Made by a program: the position numbers and the translations under genes
The notes under the pieces: generated by a model
Told to the model about the DNA's origin: nothing
Database searches by the model: none
The model's input: only the letters and a program-made list of their open reading frames with translations
Part shown: in pieces, positions 1 to 9,276 of the stretch
How the letters are laid out: every line of letters begins with the position of its first letter
How positions within the stretch are numbered: the first letter of the stretch is position 1
Source of the DNA: JBFHNV01 sp965365655
Lineage (GTDB): Bacteria; Pseudomonadota; Gammaproteobacteria; HK1
Assembly (NCBI GenBank): GCA_965365655.1
Contig: CBDUCN010000018.1
Span: forward strand, 1-29,838
Reading direction: 5' to 3'
Length of the DNA: 29,838 nucleotides

Positions 1-524
1 AAGAAGCCCTGCTGCATGCGCACCTGGCCGGCGCCGTCGCAGGTGCTGCACGCCGACGGGCTGCTGCCGGGACGCGCTCCGGTGCCGGAGCAGGTCTCGC
101 ACTCGCGCCGGCCCGGCACGCGGATGGTGGCCGTCGTGCCGAACACCGCCTCGTCGAGACTGATCTCGAGGCCGTAGCGCAGGTCGGCACCGCGGAACGC
201 GCGCTCGCCGCCGGCGCGGGCGCCGAAGATGTCGCCGAAGACCTCGTCGAAGATGTCGCGAAAGCCGGCGCCGCCGGCACCGCCCGCGCCGGCGCCGGCG
301 CTGACGCCGGCGTGTCCGAACTGGTCGTAGGCCGCGCGCTTCTTCGCGTCGGACAGCACGTCGTAGGCCTCGCGCGCCTCCTTGAAGCGGTTCGCGGCCT
401 CCGCGTCGTCCGGCGCCCGGTCGGGGTGGTACTTCATCGCGAGGCGGCGAAACGCCTTCTTCAGGTCCGCCTCGCTCGCGTCACGGGATACCCCGAGCAC
501 CTCGTAGTAGTCGCGCTTCGACAT
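1..524 (-). CDS. dnaJ: Chaperone DnaJ (Hsp40), N-terminal part, cut by window edge
   Basis: Co-chaperone that stimulates DnaK ATPase activity and delivers unfolded substrates in the cytoplasm. The visible 174 residues begin MSKRDYYEVLGVSRDAS and hold a full J domain with the HPD tripeptide (YHPDRAP), then a Gly/Ala-rich linker (about residues 75-90), then the start of the cysteine-rich zinc domain with the first two of the usual four CxxCxGxG repeats (CETCSGTG and CSTCDGAG). The gene runs off the left edge, so the remaining zinc repeats and C-terminal substrate domains are not visible. The start is ATG at 522-524, where similarity to the family begins. It lies 235 bp downstream of dnaK on the same strand, the usual order, and is probably co-transcribed with it. 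This is a type I DnaJ rather than CbpA, because of the zinc-binding repeats. Confidence 0.97.
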   Translation of the reverse strand, partial: MSKRDYYEVLGVSRDASEADLKKAFRRLAMKYHPDRAPDDAEAANRFKEAREAYDVLSDAKKRAAYDQFGHAGVSAGAGAGGAGGAGFRDIFDEVFGDIFGARAGGERAFRGADLRYGLEISLDEAVFGTTATIRVPGRRECETCSGTGARPGSSPSACSTCDGAGQVRMQQGF

Positions 525-721
525 CAGTCAACCTGGGTAGCTGCCACGGGCCTCGTCACGGTGACGACCTCGATCCGGCACGGGCGCCGCGCGCCGCCTC
601 GGGGCCGGTACGTCCCGCGCCCTGCTCGCCGTCCATGTCCGTCCCCCCACTGCGCGCACGGCAGCGGGCTGCCCACGCGACGCGGCGCGGACGCCTGCAG
701 GCCTCCGCGCCGCCTGGATCA
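525..721. other. dnaK-dnaJ intergenic spacer, no gene seen
   Basis: GC-rich spacer between the dnaK-proximal hairpin and dnaJ. The only pattern seen is a short palindrome CGTCAC-G-GTGACG at 554-566. No convincing promoter, ribosome-related signal other than that of dnaJ, or coding frame with family similarity was recognised. Confidence 0.5.
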
Positions 722-752
722 CGACCCCTGCCCGACGCGCGGGCGGGGGTCG
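722..752 (-). other. Strong hairpin just after the dnaK stop codon
   Basis: Seven-base arms CGACCCC/GGGGTCG enclose five-base arms GCCCG/CGGGC, separated by a single mismatched pair and closed by a five-base loop, giving 12 pairs in 31 bases. It begins 8 bases after the dnaK stop in the minus-strand transcript. No run of T follows, so it is not a standard intrinsic terminator. It could be a partial terminator or an mRNA-stabilising structure that sets dnaK above dnaJ expression. That role is inference. Confidence 0.6.
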
Positions 753-759
753 GCGGATG

Positions 760-2700
<1,941 letters not shown>

Positions 2701-2762
2701 TTCAGCTACTCCGAATCTCTTTTCTTGAGGTGTTCCCGGCAGGACCGGGGGGACTGTCGTGG

Positions 2763-2792
2763 ATATTGGGCCCGGCGCCGCGGAATCAAGGG
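2763..2792 (-). promoter_or_regulatory. Sigma-32-like heat-shock promoter upstream of dnaK
   Basis: On the minus strand, CCCTTGAT (2792-2785) is followed after 14 bases by CCCAATAT (2770-2763). The upstream box is identical to the -35 of the E. coli dnaK P1 promoter as I remember it, and the downstream box matches its CCCCATTT at six of eight positions, with the same spacing. It lies about 60 bases before the dnaK ATG. Pattern match only. Confidence 0.6.
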
Positions 2793-2815
2793 CCGGGGCG
2801 CGGGGGCGCGGCCGG

Positions 2816-3412
2816 TCACTCGGCCACGATCACCAGGGCCGGGCGCACCAGGCGCTCGTTGAGCAGGTAGCCCTTCTGCACCACCTGCACCACCTGGCCG
2901 GACGGCACGCCGTCCACCGCGCGGGTGCTCATCGCCTGGTGGCGCTCGGGATCGAAGCGCTCGCCGGTGGGGTCCACCTCCTGCACGCCGAACTTCTCCA
3001 CCGCGTTCGCCAGCATGCGCAGCGTCATCTCGGTGCCTTCACGGAGCTGCTCGACCTCTGCGCCACCGGCGGACAGCCCGAGCTCCATGCTGTCCTTCAC
3101 CGGCAGCAGCTCTGCGACGAACCGCTCGAGCGCGTACTTGTGCGCATTCTCGAGATCTCGCTCGGTGCGCTTGCGCACGTTGTCGGCCTCCGCACGCGCG
3201 CGCAGCGCCTGCTCGCGGGCCTCCTCCGCGTCGGCGCGCGCCGACGCCAGCGCCTGCTCGAGCGCCTGGATGCGCTCGTCGGGAGCGCCGCGGTCCTGCG
3301 GCGTGCCGCCCGGGGCGTCCGGCGCGCCGGACTCGGCCGCGCCCTTCTCGGGTACCGCGTGCGGGGCTTCGCCGTTGGCGCGCCCCGCCGTGCTGTCGTT
3401 GCCTGTGGACAT
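2816..3412 (-). CDS. grpE: Nucleotide exchange factor GrpE
   Basis: Exchanges ADP for ATP on DnaK and acts as a thermosensor of the DnaK cycle; cytoplasmic dimer. The 198-residue product has an Ala/Gly-rich disordered N-terminus (1-45), a long coiled-coil segment from about residue 48 (IQALEQALASARADAEEA) through the hallmark RAEADNVRKRTERDLENA and KYALERFVAELLPVKDSME, and the C-terminal beta domain with HQAMSTRAVDGVPSGQVVQVVQKGYLLNERLVRPALVIVAE-type sequence. ATG at 3410-3412 (MSTGNDS) was chosen because family similarity and length fit; the frame stays open upstream but without similarity. It lies between hrcA and dnaK, the common order hrcA-grpE-dnaK-dnaJ, with its own sigma-32-like promoter at 3457-3485. 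Confidence 0.98.
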   Translation of the reverse strand: MSTGNDSTAGRANGEAPHAVPEKGAAESGAPDAPGGTPQDRGAPDERIQALEQALASARADAEEAREQALRARAEADNVRKRTERDLENAHKYALERFVAELLPVKDSMELGLSAGGAEVEQLREGTEMTLRMLANAVEKFGVQEVDPTGERFDPERHQAMSTRAVDGVPSGQVVQVVQKGYLLNERLVRPALVIVAE

Positions 3413-3456
3413 GATGCCTTCCGTTCTCGCCTGTGGCCGCGGGCCTCGACCTGGGC

Positions 3457-3485
3457 ACATGGGGCCATTCCGCGCGGGCTTCAAC
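3457..3485 (-). promoter_or_regulatory. Sigma-32-like heat-shock promoter upstream of grpE
   Basis: On the minus strand GTTGAAG (3485-3479) is followed after 14 bases by CCCCATGT (3464-3457). The second box is an exact match to the sigma-32 -10 consensus CCCCATNT and the first is close to CTTGAAA; spacing is normal. It sits in the 101-bp hrcA-grpE gap, about 45 bases before the grpE ATG. Together with the dnaK promoter it suggests RpoH-driven internal transcription of the operon. Confidence 0.65.
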
Positions 3486-3497
3486 CCCCGCGCGGCC

Positions 3498-3512
3498 GGC
3501 GCCCCGGGCGCC
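3498..3512 (-). other. Short GC hairpin directly after hrcA
   Basis: Perfect six-base arms GGCGCC/GGCGCC around a three-base loop, one base after the hrcA stop. No T-run follows. It could weaken read-through from hrcA or be chance in this base composition. Confidence 0.3.
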
Positions 3513-3513
3513 G

Positions 3514-4587
3514 TCAGGACGCCCTGGAACCCAGCGCCGCGCCGAGCAGGCGCGCGGTGACGTCGACGATGGGAATCACGCGGTCGTAGGCCATGCGGGT
3601 GGGCCCGATCACCCCCAGCACGCCCAGCACCCGCCCGTCGCTCTCGTAGGGCGCGGTGACGACGCTGCACTGGTCGAAGATGTCGTAGCCCGACTCCTCG
3701 CCGATGAAGATCTGCACCCCGCTCGCGTGCAGCGCGTTGTCCAGCAGGTGCAGGATGTCGCGCTTGCGGGAAAAGGCGTCGAACAGGTGGCGCAGGCGCT
3801 GCATGTCGGCCAGCTCCTCGTACTCCATGAGGTGGGTCTGGCCGGCCACGACCACGTCCTCGTCCGGGGCCACCGGGCGGAACGCCTCCTCGGCCATCGT
3901 GATCGCGCTCACCATCATGTCGTTCAGCCGCTCACGGGCCTGGCGCAGCTCCGCGATCAGCGCGTCCCGCACCTCGCCGAGCTCCTTGCCGGCGCAGATC
4001 TCGTTCAGGAAGTTGCTCGCCTGCTGCAGCTCCGAGTCGGTGTAGCTTCGCGCGGTGCGGATGATGCGGTTCTGCACCTCGCGGTCGTTGACCACCAGGA
4101 TGACCAGCACCTGGTCGCCCGACAGCGACAGGAACTCGACGTGGCGCACCCGGATCGCGTCGTAGCGGGGCACCGTCACGATGCCGGCGAGGTGGGTGAT
4201 GTCCGACAGCAGGCTGGACACGGTCTGGGTGAGCGCCTGCGAGTCGTGACCGCTCGCGAGCTGGCCGCGCAGCGCCTCCACCTCCGCGCCGCCCAGCGGC
4301 TCCAGCTGCAGCATGGTGTCCACGAACAGCCGGTAGCCCTGCACGGTGGGGATGCGCCCCGCCGAGGTGTGCGGCGACACCAGCAGGCCCAGGTCCTCGA
4401 GGTCGGCCATCACGTTGCGCACCGTGGCGGGGCTCAGGCTGAGCCCGGAGTCCCGGCTCAGCGTGCGCGAGCCCACCGGCTGGCCGTCGCGTATGTAGCG
4501 CTCGACCAGCGCCTTGAACAGGTGCTGCGCGCGCTCGTTCAGGCGCCTGTCCGCGAGAAGGCGTGAGTCGGCGGCCGCGTCGCTCAT
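3514..4587 (-). CDS. hrcA: Heat-inducible transcription repressor HrcA
   Basis: Repressor that binds CIRCE operators and is kept active by GroEL/GroES, so that heat shock relieves repression. The 357-residue product has an N-terminal winged helix-turn-helix (about residues 10-80, including QPVGSRTLSRDSGLSLSPATVRNVMADLEDLGLL-type sequence and SAGRIPT), then the GAF-like HrcA dimerisation region, ending with the usual GVLGVIGPTRMAYDRVIPIVDVTARLLG-type segment. ATG at 4585-4587 (MSDAAADSRL) was chosen over a very long upstream extension because the family starts here and AGGAG lies about 10 bases before it. It heads the grpE-dnaK-dnaJ operon, and a CIRCE element lies 90-116 bases upstream, consistent with autoregulation. 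Confidence 0.97.
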   Translation of the reverse strand: MSDAAADSRLLADRRLNERAQHLFKALVERYIRDGQPVGSRTLSRDSGLSLSPATVRNVMADLEDLGLLVSPHTSAGRIPTVQGYRLFVDTMLQLEPLGGAEVEALRGQLASGHDSQALTQTVSSLLSDITHLAGIVTVPRYDAIRVRHVEFLSLSGDQVLVILVVNDREVQNRIIRTARSYTDSELQQASNFLNEICAGKELGEVRDALIAELRQARERLNDMMVSAITMAEEAFRPVAPDEDVVVAGQTHLMEYEELADMQRLRHLFDAFSRKRDILHLLDNALHASGVQIFIGEESGYDIFDQCSVVTAPYESDGRVLGVLGVIGPTRMAYDRVIPIVDVTARLLGAALGSRAS

Positions 4588-4673
4588 CGCTCGGCTCTCC
4601 TGGGCGTGGGTCACGGTGTGCTCGTCGGGTCCGCCACGCCCGAGAGGCGCTCGGAAACCCTTGAATGCGCTAG

Positions 4674-4702
4674 AAGTTAGCACTCTCACCCGGCGAGTGC
4701 AA
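4674..4702 (-). promoter_or_regulatory. Candidate housekeeping promoter of hrcA under CIRCE
   Basis: On the minus strand TTGCAC (4702-4697) is separated by 17 bases from TAACTT (4679-4674). The -10 is weak, but the spacing is ideal and both boxes fall inside or at the edge of the CIRCE arms, as expected of a CIRCE-controlled promoter. The leader to the hrcA ATG would be about 80 bases. Confidence 0.45.
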
Positions 4703-4703
4703 A
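4677..4703. promoter_or_regulatory. CIRCE operator (HrcA-binding site)
   Basis: TTAGCACTC at 4677-4685, nine-base spacer, GAGTGCAAA at 4695-4703. This matches the CIRCE consensus TTAGCACTC-N9-GAGTGCTAA at 17 of 18 arm positions with the correct spacer. It lies in the hrcA/nadK intergenic region and overlaps a candidate minus-strand promoter, the usual arrangement for repression by HrcA. Confidence 0.95.
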
Positions 4704-4821
4704 ATCTTCGCGCTGCGCCGCGTGGATGCCCGTCGGATGCGCGTGATACCGTTCGCCGGCGCTTGCGCCTGACGCCCCGGCGCCCGCTCCCGGGCGCGCG
4801 TCCACCCCCCGGGAACCGGAC

Positions 4822-5691
4822 ATGTTCCAGACCGTCGGACTCGTCTGCAAACACCAGGATCCGCGGGTCGCGCGCACCGCGGAGAGCCTCGTCGACCTGC
4901 TGCGCGCACACGGCGTGACCGTGCGTCTCGACGAGCACAGCGCCGGCGCGTGGCCGGACTCCGGCCTCGACACCGTGCCGCGCCAGAGCCTCGGCGCCGA
5001 CTGCGACCTCGTCATCGTGGTCGGCGGCGACGGCACCTTCCTCGGCGTCGCGCGCACCCTCGTGCGTCCGCGCGCGCGCCTGCTGGGGGTGAACCTGGGG
5101 CGCCTGGGCTTCCTGGCCGACCTGTCGCCGGCGGACATGGAGGTGCAGCTCGGGCCCATCCTCGCGGGAGAGTTCGACGAGGACCTGCGCTTCCTGCTCG
5201 ACACCCGCGTGCGCTCGGACGGGCGCGAGGTCGCGGCGCTCAGCGCGCTGAACGAGATCGTCGTGCAGAAGCACAACGTGGCGCGGCTCATCCACTTCGA
5301 CACGTACATCGACGGCCGCCTGCTCAACAGCCAGCGCTCCGACGGGCTGATCGTGTCCACCCCGACCGGCTCCACCGCGTACGCGCTGTCGGGCGGCGGG
5401 CCCATCCTGCACCCGAACCTCGACGCCGTCGTCCTGGTGCCGATCTGCCCGCACACGCTGAGCTCGCGACCGATCGTCGTGGACAGCGACTCGCGAATCG
5501 AGATCGTGGTCCACGACGCGCCCGCCAACGGCGCCGCGCTCACCGGCGACGGGCAGGACCCGGTCAGCCTGCAGGCGGGCGACCGGGTGGTCGTGCGCCG
5601 CCGCCCCGAGCCGCTGCACCTCGTGCACCCCAAGGGCCACGACCACTTCTCGGTGCTGCGCGCGAAGCTGCACTGGGCACGGGAGCTGTAA
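4822..5691 (+). CDS. nadK: NAD kinase
   Basis: Phosphorylates NAD to NADP using ATP or polyphosphate; cytoplasmic and essential in most bacteria. The 289-residue length is typical. Family signatures are GGDGT at residues 68-72, the NE motif in SALNEIVVQKHN, and the glycine-rich SDGLIVSTPTGSTAYALSGGG-type segment that binds NAD, followed by the PHTLSSRPIVV region. ATG at 4822 gives MFQTVGLVCK, the usual N-terminus. It is divergent from hrcA and is followed four bases later by recN, so the two are probably one transcript. The hrcA/nadK divergence and the nadK-recN pair match gammaproteobacterial order. Nothing unusual was seen. Confidence 0.98.
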   Translation: MFQTVGLVCKHQDPRVARTAESLVDLLRAHGVTVRLDEHSAGAWPDSGLDTVPRQSLGADCDLVIVVGGDGTFLGVARTLVRPRARLLGVNLGRLGFLADLSPADMEVQLGPILAGEFDEDLRFLLDTRVRSDGREVAALSALNEIVVQKHNVARLIHFDTYIDGRLLNSQRSDGLIVSTPTGSTAYALSGGGPILHPNLDAVVLVPICPHTLSSRPIVVDSDSRIEIVVHDAPANGAALTGDGQDPVSLQAGDRVVVRRRPEPLHLVHPKGHDHFSVLRAKLHWAREL

Positions 5692-5695
5692 CGCG

Positions 5696-7396
5696 ATGCT
5701 CTGCCACCTCGGCGTGCGCGACCTCGCCATCGTCGACAACCTGGAGCTGGACCTCGCACCGGGGATGACGGTTCTGAGCGGAGAGACCGGCGCCGGCAAA
5801 TCGCTGCTGGTCGATGCGCTGGAGCTCGCCGTCGGCGAGCGCGCGCGGTCCGGGCTGGTGCGCGGCGGCGCCGGCAACGCGGAGGTGAACGCCGTGTTCG
5901 AGCCGGGCGAGGCGGCGCGCCGCTGGCTGGAGGAGCAGGCGCTGGACGACGGCGGCGACTGCGTCGTGCGCCGCGTGATCGCCGCCGACGGGCGCTCGCG
6001 GGCGTTCGTCAACGCGCGCCCGGTGCCGGTGAGCCGGCTCAAGGCGCTGGGCGAGCTGCTGCTGGACGTGCACGGCCAGCACGCGCACCAGTCGCTGCTG
6101 CAGCCGGCGGCACAGCGCGCGCTGCTCGACGCGTATGCCGGGCACGGCGATCGCGTCGACGCGATCGCGCGGATGCATCGCAGGCTGCGCGAGCTCGAGC
6201 AGGAAATCGAGACCATCGAGGGCGGCGCGCGGGACGGCGAGACGCGGCTCGACTACCTGAGCTTCCAGATCGCAGAGCTCGAGGCGCAGCCCGTGGACGC
6301 GGACAGCCTTCGCACCCTGGACGACGAGCACCGGCGCCTGGCCCACGCAGGCGATCTGCTGCAGGCAGTGGCGAAGACGCAGTCGGCGCTGGAGGACGAG
6401 TCGACCGGTGCGCGCAGCGGCGTGGCGGCAGCGCGCCGCGCCCTGCAGGAGGCGTCGCGCCTCGACCCGGCGCTAGTCGAGCCGGCGGAGCTGCTCGCAC
6501 AGTGCGACGAGCTGATGGCCGAGGCCGGGCATCGGCTGCGCCGATACACCGCCGGCCTGGAGCTCGACGACGCGCGGCTGAACGAGCTCGACCGCGCCCT
6601 CGCGGTCATCGCCGACCTCGCCCGCAAGCACCGCTGCGCGCCCTCGGAGCTGGCCGCGCGGCTGCAGGCGCTGCACGAGGAGGCGCGAGGCCTCGCGGAT
6701 TCCGCCGAACGCCTCGCGCGTGCGCGTACCGAGCAGCGCGACGTGGAGCGCAGCTACCGCGACGCGGCCCGCGAGCTGCACGCGCGGCGCGCGGACGCCG
6801 CCGCGGCCCTCGCGGTCGCGGTGAACGACGTCCTCGCGGGCCTCGGCATGGCGGGCGCCGCGGTGCGCTTCGCGATCGAGCACGATGACGCGGGCGCCCC
6901 CACGCCGCACGGACTGGACACGGTGTCGCTCGACGCGTGCACGAACCCGGGCCAGGCCGCGCTTCCGCTGGCGCGCGTCGCGTCCGGCGGCGAGCTCTCG
7001 CGCATCGCCCTCGCAGTGCACGCCGCCACCACCGCGGGCGCGCCGGTGGAGACGCTGGTGTTCGACGAGGTGGACGCCGGCGTCGGCGGCGCGGTCGCGG
7101 AGATCGTCGGGCGCCGCATGCGCGATCTCGGCGAGCGACGCCAGGTGCTGGCCGTCACTCACCTGCCGCAGGTGGCCGCACTGGCCCACCAGCAAATCCT
7201 GATCGCGAAGCTGCCGGCCGCCGGCGGCCACCGCAGCGTCGCCGAGGTGCTGACCCGCGAGCGCCGGATCGAGGAGCTGGCGCGCATGCTGGGCGGCGTC
7301 GACATCACCGAGCGCACCCGCGAGCACGCCCGGGAGATGCTGGACGCGGGCCAGCGGACCGCGGCGCGCCGCGGCTCGCGAACGCGCACCGCCTGA
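5696..7396 (+). CDS. recN: DNA repair protein RecN (SMC-like ATPase)
   Basis: SMC-related ATPase acting in double-strand-break repair, thought to hold or align broken DNA ends. The 566-residue product has an ABC-type head split by a coiled coil: Walker A GETGAGKS at 29-36, a central helical region rich in Leu, Glu, Ala and Arg (about 160-390), the signature ARVASGGELSRIA, Walker B TLVFDEVDAGVGG and the H-loop VTHLPQVAA. Length matches the family. The start ATG is four bases after the nadK stop, with MLCHLGVRDLAIVDNLEL as in other RecN. In many gammaproteobacteria recN is LexA-controlled; I saw no LexA box in the short nadK-recN junction, so it probably depends on upstream transcription here. 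Confidence 0.98.
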   Translation: MLCHLGVRDLAIVDNLELDLAPGMTVLSGETGAGKSLLVDALELAVGERARSGLVRGGAGNAEVNAVFEPGEAARRWLEEQALDDGGDCVVRRVIAADGRSRAFVNARPVPVSRLKALGELLLDVHGQHAHQSLLQPAAQRALLDAYAGHGDRVDAIARMHRRLRELEQEIETIEGGARDGETRLDYLSFQIAELEAQPVDADSLRTLDDEHRRLAHAGDLLQAVAKTQSALEDESTGARSGVAAARRALQEASRLDPALVEPAELLAQCDELMAEAGHRLRRYTAGLELDDARLNELDRALAVIADLARKHRCAPSELAARLQALHEEARGLADSAERLARARTEQRDVERSYRDAARELHARRADAAAALAVAVNDVLAGLGMAGAAVRFAIEHDDAGAPTPHGLDTVSLDACTNPGQAALPLARVASGGELSRIALAVHAATTAGAPVETLVFDEVDAGVGGAVAEIVGRRMRDLGERRQVLAVTHLPQVAALAHQQILIAKLPAAGGHRSVAEVLTRERRIEELARMLGGVDITERTREHAREMLDAGQRTAARRGSRTRTA

Positions 7397-7442
7397 CACG
7401 CCCGGCGTCCGTCGCACACCGCGATCGCGGCGGATTTCCCGA

Positions 7443-7448
7443 TATACT
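7443..7448 (+). promoter_or_regulatory. Candidate -10 box of bamE
   Basis: TATACT (five of six to consensus) in the 62-bp recN-bamE gap, 10 bases before the bamE ATG. No good -35 was seen. A start site here would leave almost no leader, so either transcription begins earlier or the mRNA is nearly leaderless. Confidence 0.3.
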
Positions 7449-7458
7449 TTCCGGCTCC

Positions 7459-8259
7459 ATGACGCACCGGTCACCGCCACACCGCCCCGTCCCCTACGCC
7501 CCGGGGCGCGCGATCGCCGCCATTGCCGCGGCGACGCTGCTGCTGGGCGGCTGCGGCGAGACGTCGCTGCCGTCGGTGCCGCTGCTGTCCGTGTACCGCA
7601 TCGACATCCAGCAGGGCAACGTCATCACGCAGGAGCAGCTCGCGGCGCTGGAGCCGGGGATGGAGAAGCGCAAGGTGCGTTTCATCCTCGGCACCCCGCT
7701 GGTCGCGGACGCCTTCAACCCGGACCGCTGGGACTACTACTACAGCCTCGAGAAGCGCGGCGAGGATCGGGTGCAGCGCGTGATATCGGTCTACTTCAAA
7801 GACGAGCGGCTGGTGCGCGTCGGAGGCGACGTGCGCCCCGCCGCCGGTCCCATCGTCGTCGACAACCGCAAGGACGAGCTCGTCTCGGTGCCGGAGGGCT
7901 ATCTGGACGAAGGGATCCTCGCCTCGCTGACCCCGGGACTGTTCTCGAAACGGCGCAAGTTCCAGCCTCCGGCCGCGCCGGACGGCACGGCGGAGCAGTC
8001 CGGCAACGCCCCGGCACCCGCCGAGACCCCGTCGCCGGTCGAGGTCTCGGCGGAGGACGCGCGTTACCTGCGAGAGCTGCTGGACGGCTTCGGCATGCCC
8101 GGCCCTGCGTCGACCGCCGCGCCGCCGCCCGCCGGGCAGCCCGCCGGGCAGGACGAGGAGGAGAGCCTGTTCGAACGCTGGGCGCGCCGGCTGGGTATCG
8201 GCGACGACGAGTCGCCCGAAACGGCGCCGCCCGACGCGGCTCAGCCCGCCGCGGAGTGA
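7459..8259 (+). CDS. bamE: Outer membrane assembly lipoprotein BamE (SmpA/OmlA), extended
   Basis: Lipoprotein subunit of the BAM complex that inserts beta-barrel proteins in the outer membrane. The product is 266 residues. A lipoprotein signal peptide ends at LLLGGC, with the lipidated Cys at 32. The SmpA/OmlA domain follows (about 48-125) with the conserved LAALEPGMEKRKVRFILGTP and DRWDYYYSLE stretches. E. coli BamE is about 113 residues; here about 140 extra residues follow, rich in Pro, Ala, Glu and Asp, with a possible helix at about 195-215 and another near LFERWARRLGIG. ATG 7459 gives a normal lipoprotein leader; the frame is open upstream into recN without similarity. It converges on rnfH, with 19 overlapping bases. 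Position next to recN and rnfH-ratA agrees with the family. Confidence 0.93.
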   Translation: MTHRSPPHRPVPYAPGRAIAAIAAATLLLGGCGETSLPSVPLLSVYRIDIQQGNVITQEQLAALEPGMEKRKVRFILGTPLVADAFNPDRWDYYYSLEKRGEDRVQRVISVYFKDERLVRVGGDVRPAAGPIVVDNRKDELVSVPEGYLDEGILASLTPGLFSKRRKFQPPAAPDGTAEQSGNAPAPAETPSPVEVSAEDARYLRELLDGFGMPGPASTAAPPPAGQPAGQDEEESLFERWARRLGIGDDESPETAPPDAAQPAAE

Positions 8260-8585
8260 TCCCGGCCACGCGGCGGGCGGCGCTTCGCGCCGCGCAGGGC
8301 CGCCCGGCGGCGCCGCGCCTCGCGCGGATCCACCTCGAGCGGACGCAGCACCTCCACGCGGTCACCGCGGCGCAGCAGCCTGTCCGGCGAGACCCGCGCA
8401 CCGAAGATCGCGAACTCCGGCGGCGCGCCGGGCGGCTGCGCCGCGGCCAGCCCCGAGCGCTGCCAGGCCACGGACACGGTGTCGCCCGGCGTCACCCGCA
8501 CCGCGACCACTCGCTGCGCGCTGCGATCGCCCGCGATCACGTCCACGGTGAAGGCCGCGCCGGCGCCGTGCGCGTCGCCGCTCAC
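8241..8585 (-). CDS. rnfH: RnfH family ubiquitin-like protein (UPF0125)
   Basis: Small beta-grasp (ubiquitin/ThiS-like) protein of uncertain role, often coded beside ratA as a toxin-antitoxin-like pair (RatB/RatA), although that function is disputed. The 114-residue product shows the family pattern: FTVDVIAGDRSAQRVVAVRVTPGDTV, QRSGL, then FAIFGARVSPDRLLRRGDRVEVLRPLEVDPREARRRRA-type sequence. A GTG start at 8583-8585 overlaps the ratA stop as GTGA, indicating translational coupling. This start is preferred because nothing upstream in the frame resembles the family. The last 19 bases overlap the convergent bamE gene. The C-terminus is unusually rich in arginine. Confidence 0.88.
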   Translation of the reverse strand: MSGDAHGAGAAFTVDVIAGDRSAQRVVAVRVTPGDTVSVAWQRSGLAAAQPPGAPPEFAIFGARVSPDRLLRRGDRVEVLRPLEVDPREARRRRAALRGAKRRPPRGRDHSAAG

Positions 8586-9037
8586 TTCGAGTACACCGCG
8601 CGGGCGCGACGGCAGAACGCGTCCACCATGGTGTTCGCAATCTCGCCGAACACCGGCCCGAGGGTGCGTGCGAGCAGCCCGCCCGCGACCTCGAATCGCA
8701 TCTCCAGCGACACCCGCGAGCCGGCGTCGCCGAGGTCCTCGAAACGCCAGCACCCCTCGAGACGACGGAACGGTCCCTCCACCAGCCGGATGTCGATGCG
8801 GTCGTTCGGCGAGAGCACGTTGCGGGTGCGCAGGCGCTTGCGCAGCGGCCCCTTCGCGATCTCCAGCGTGGCCTCCATGCCGCGCTCGTTCGCCGCGTGC
8901 ACGGTCGCGGCGCGGCACCACGGCAGGAAGCGCGGGTAGGCGCCGACGTCCGCCACGAGGTCGTACATCTGCGCCGCGCGGTACGGCACGATGGCGCTCC
9001 TGTGGATCTCGGTGCCGCGACCGCTCGCTGTGCTCAT
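8582..9037 (-). CDS. ratA: RatA/COQ10 family START-domain protein
   Basis: START/polyketide-cyclase fold protein. E. coli RatA was reported to block 70S ribosome assembly, whereas relatives (COQ10) bind ubiquinone, so the true role is uncertain. The 151-residue product is full length, with the opening SAIVPYRAAQMYDLVADVGAYPRFLPWCRAA-type segment, central VLSPNDRIDIRLVEGPFRRLEGCWRF-type strands and the closing helix GPVFGEIANTMVDAFCRRARAVY. ATG 9035-9037 is the natural start although no clear ribosome-binding site precedes it. It is divergent from smpB and coupled to rnfH by a four-base overlap, the classic ratA-rnfH pairing next to bamE and smpB. Confidence 0.93.
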   Translation of the reverse strand: MSTASGRGTEIHRSAIVPYRAAQMYDLVADVGAYPRFLPWCRAATVHAANERGMEATLEIAKGPLRKRLRTRNVLSPNDRIDIRLVEGPFRRLEGCWRFEDLGDAGSRVSLEMRFEVAGGLLARTLGPVFGEIANTMVDAFCRRARAVYSK

Positions 9038-9276
9038 CTTCGCGTATGGGGATCGTGGGGGGAGCGTCGTGGAACGCCGGCTCGCGACGCGCTGCCTGAC
9101 GCCCGCGCGCGGGCAGCGCCCACGGCGGCCGCGAGGCTAACACACGACGGGCGGCCGCCGCCTCGCAGACCGGCGCCGGCTGTGCAACCATGCTCGGCCG
9201 CGGCCCGCGGCGGCGGCCCGGGTGGCCCGACACGCGGCCCGAACCGATTCGAACCGCCAATCCGGACCCCGTCACG

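Noticed and set aside
9241..9270. tRNA T-arm-like sequence GGTTCGAATC on minus, and a GAACCG direct repeat, before smpB
   Set aside because: The flanking five bases do not pair as a T stem, and no acceptor or anticodon arm is present.
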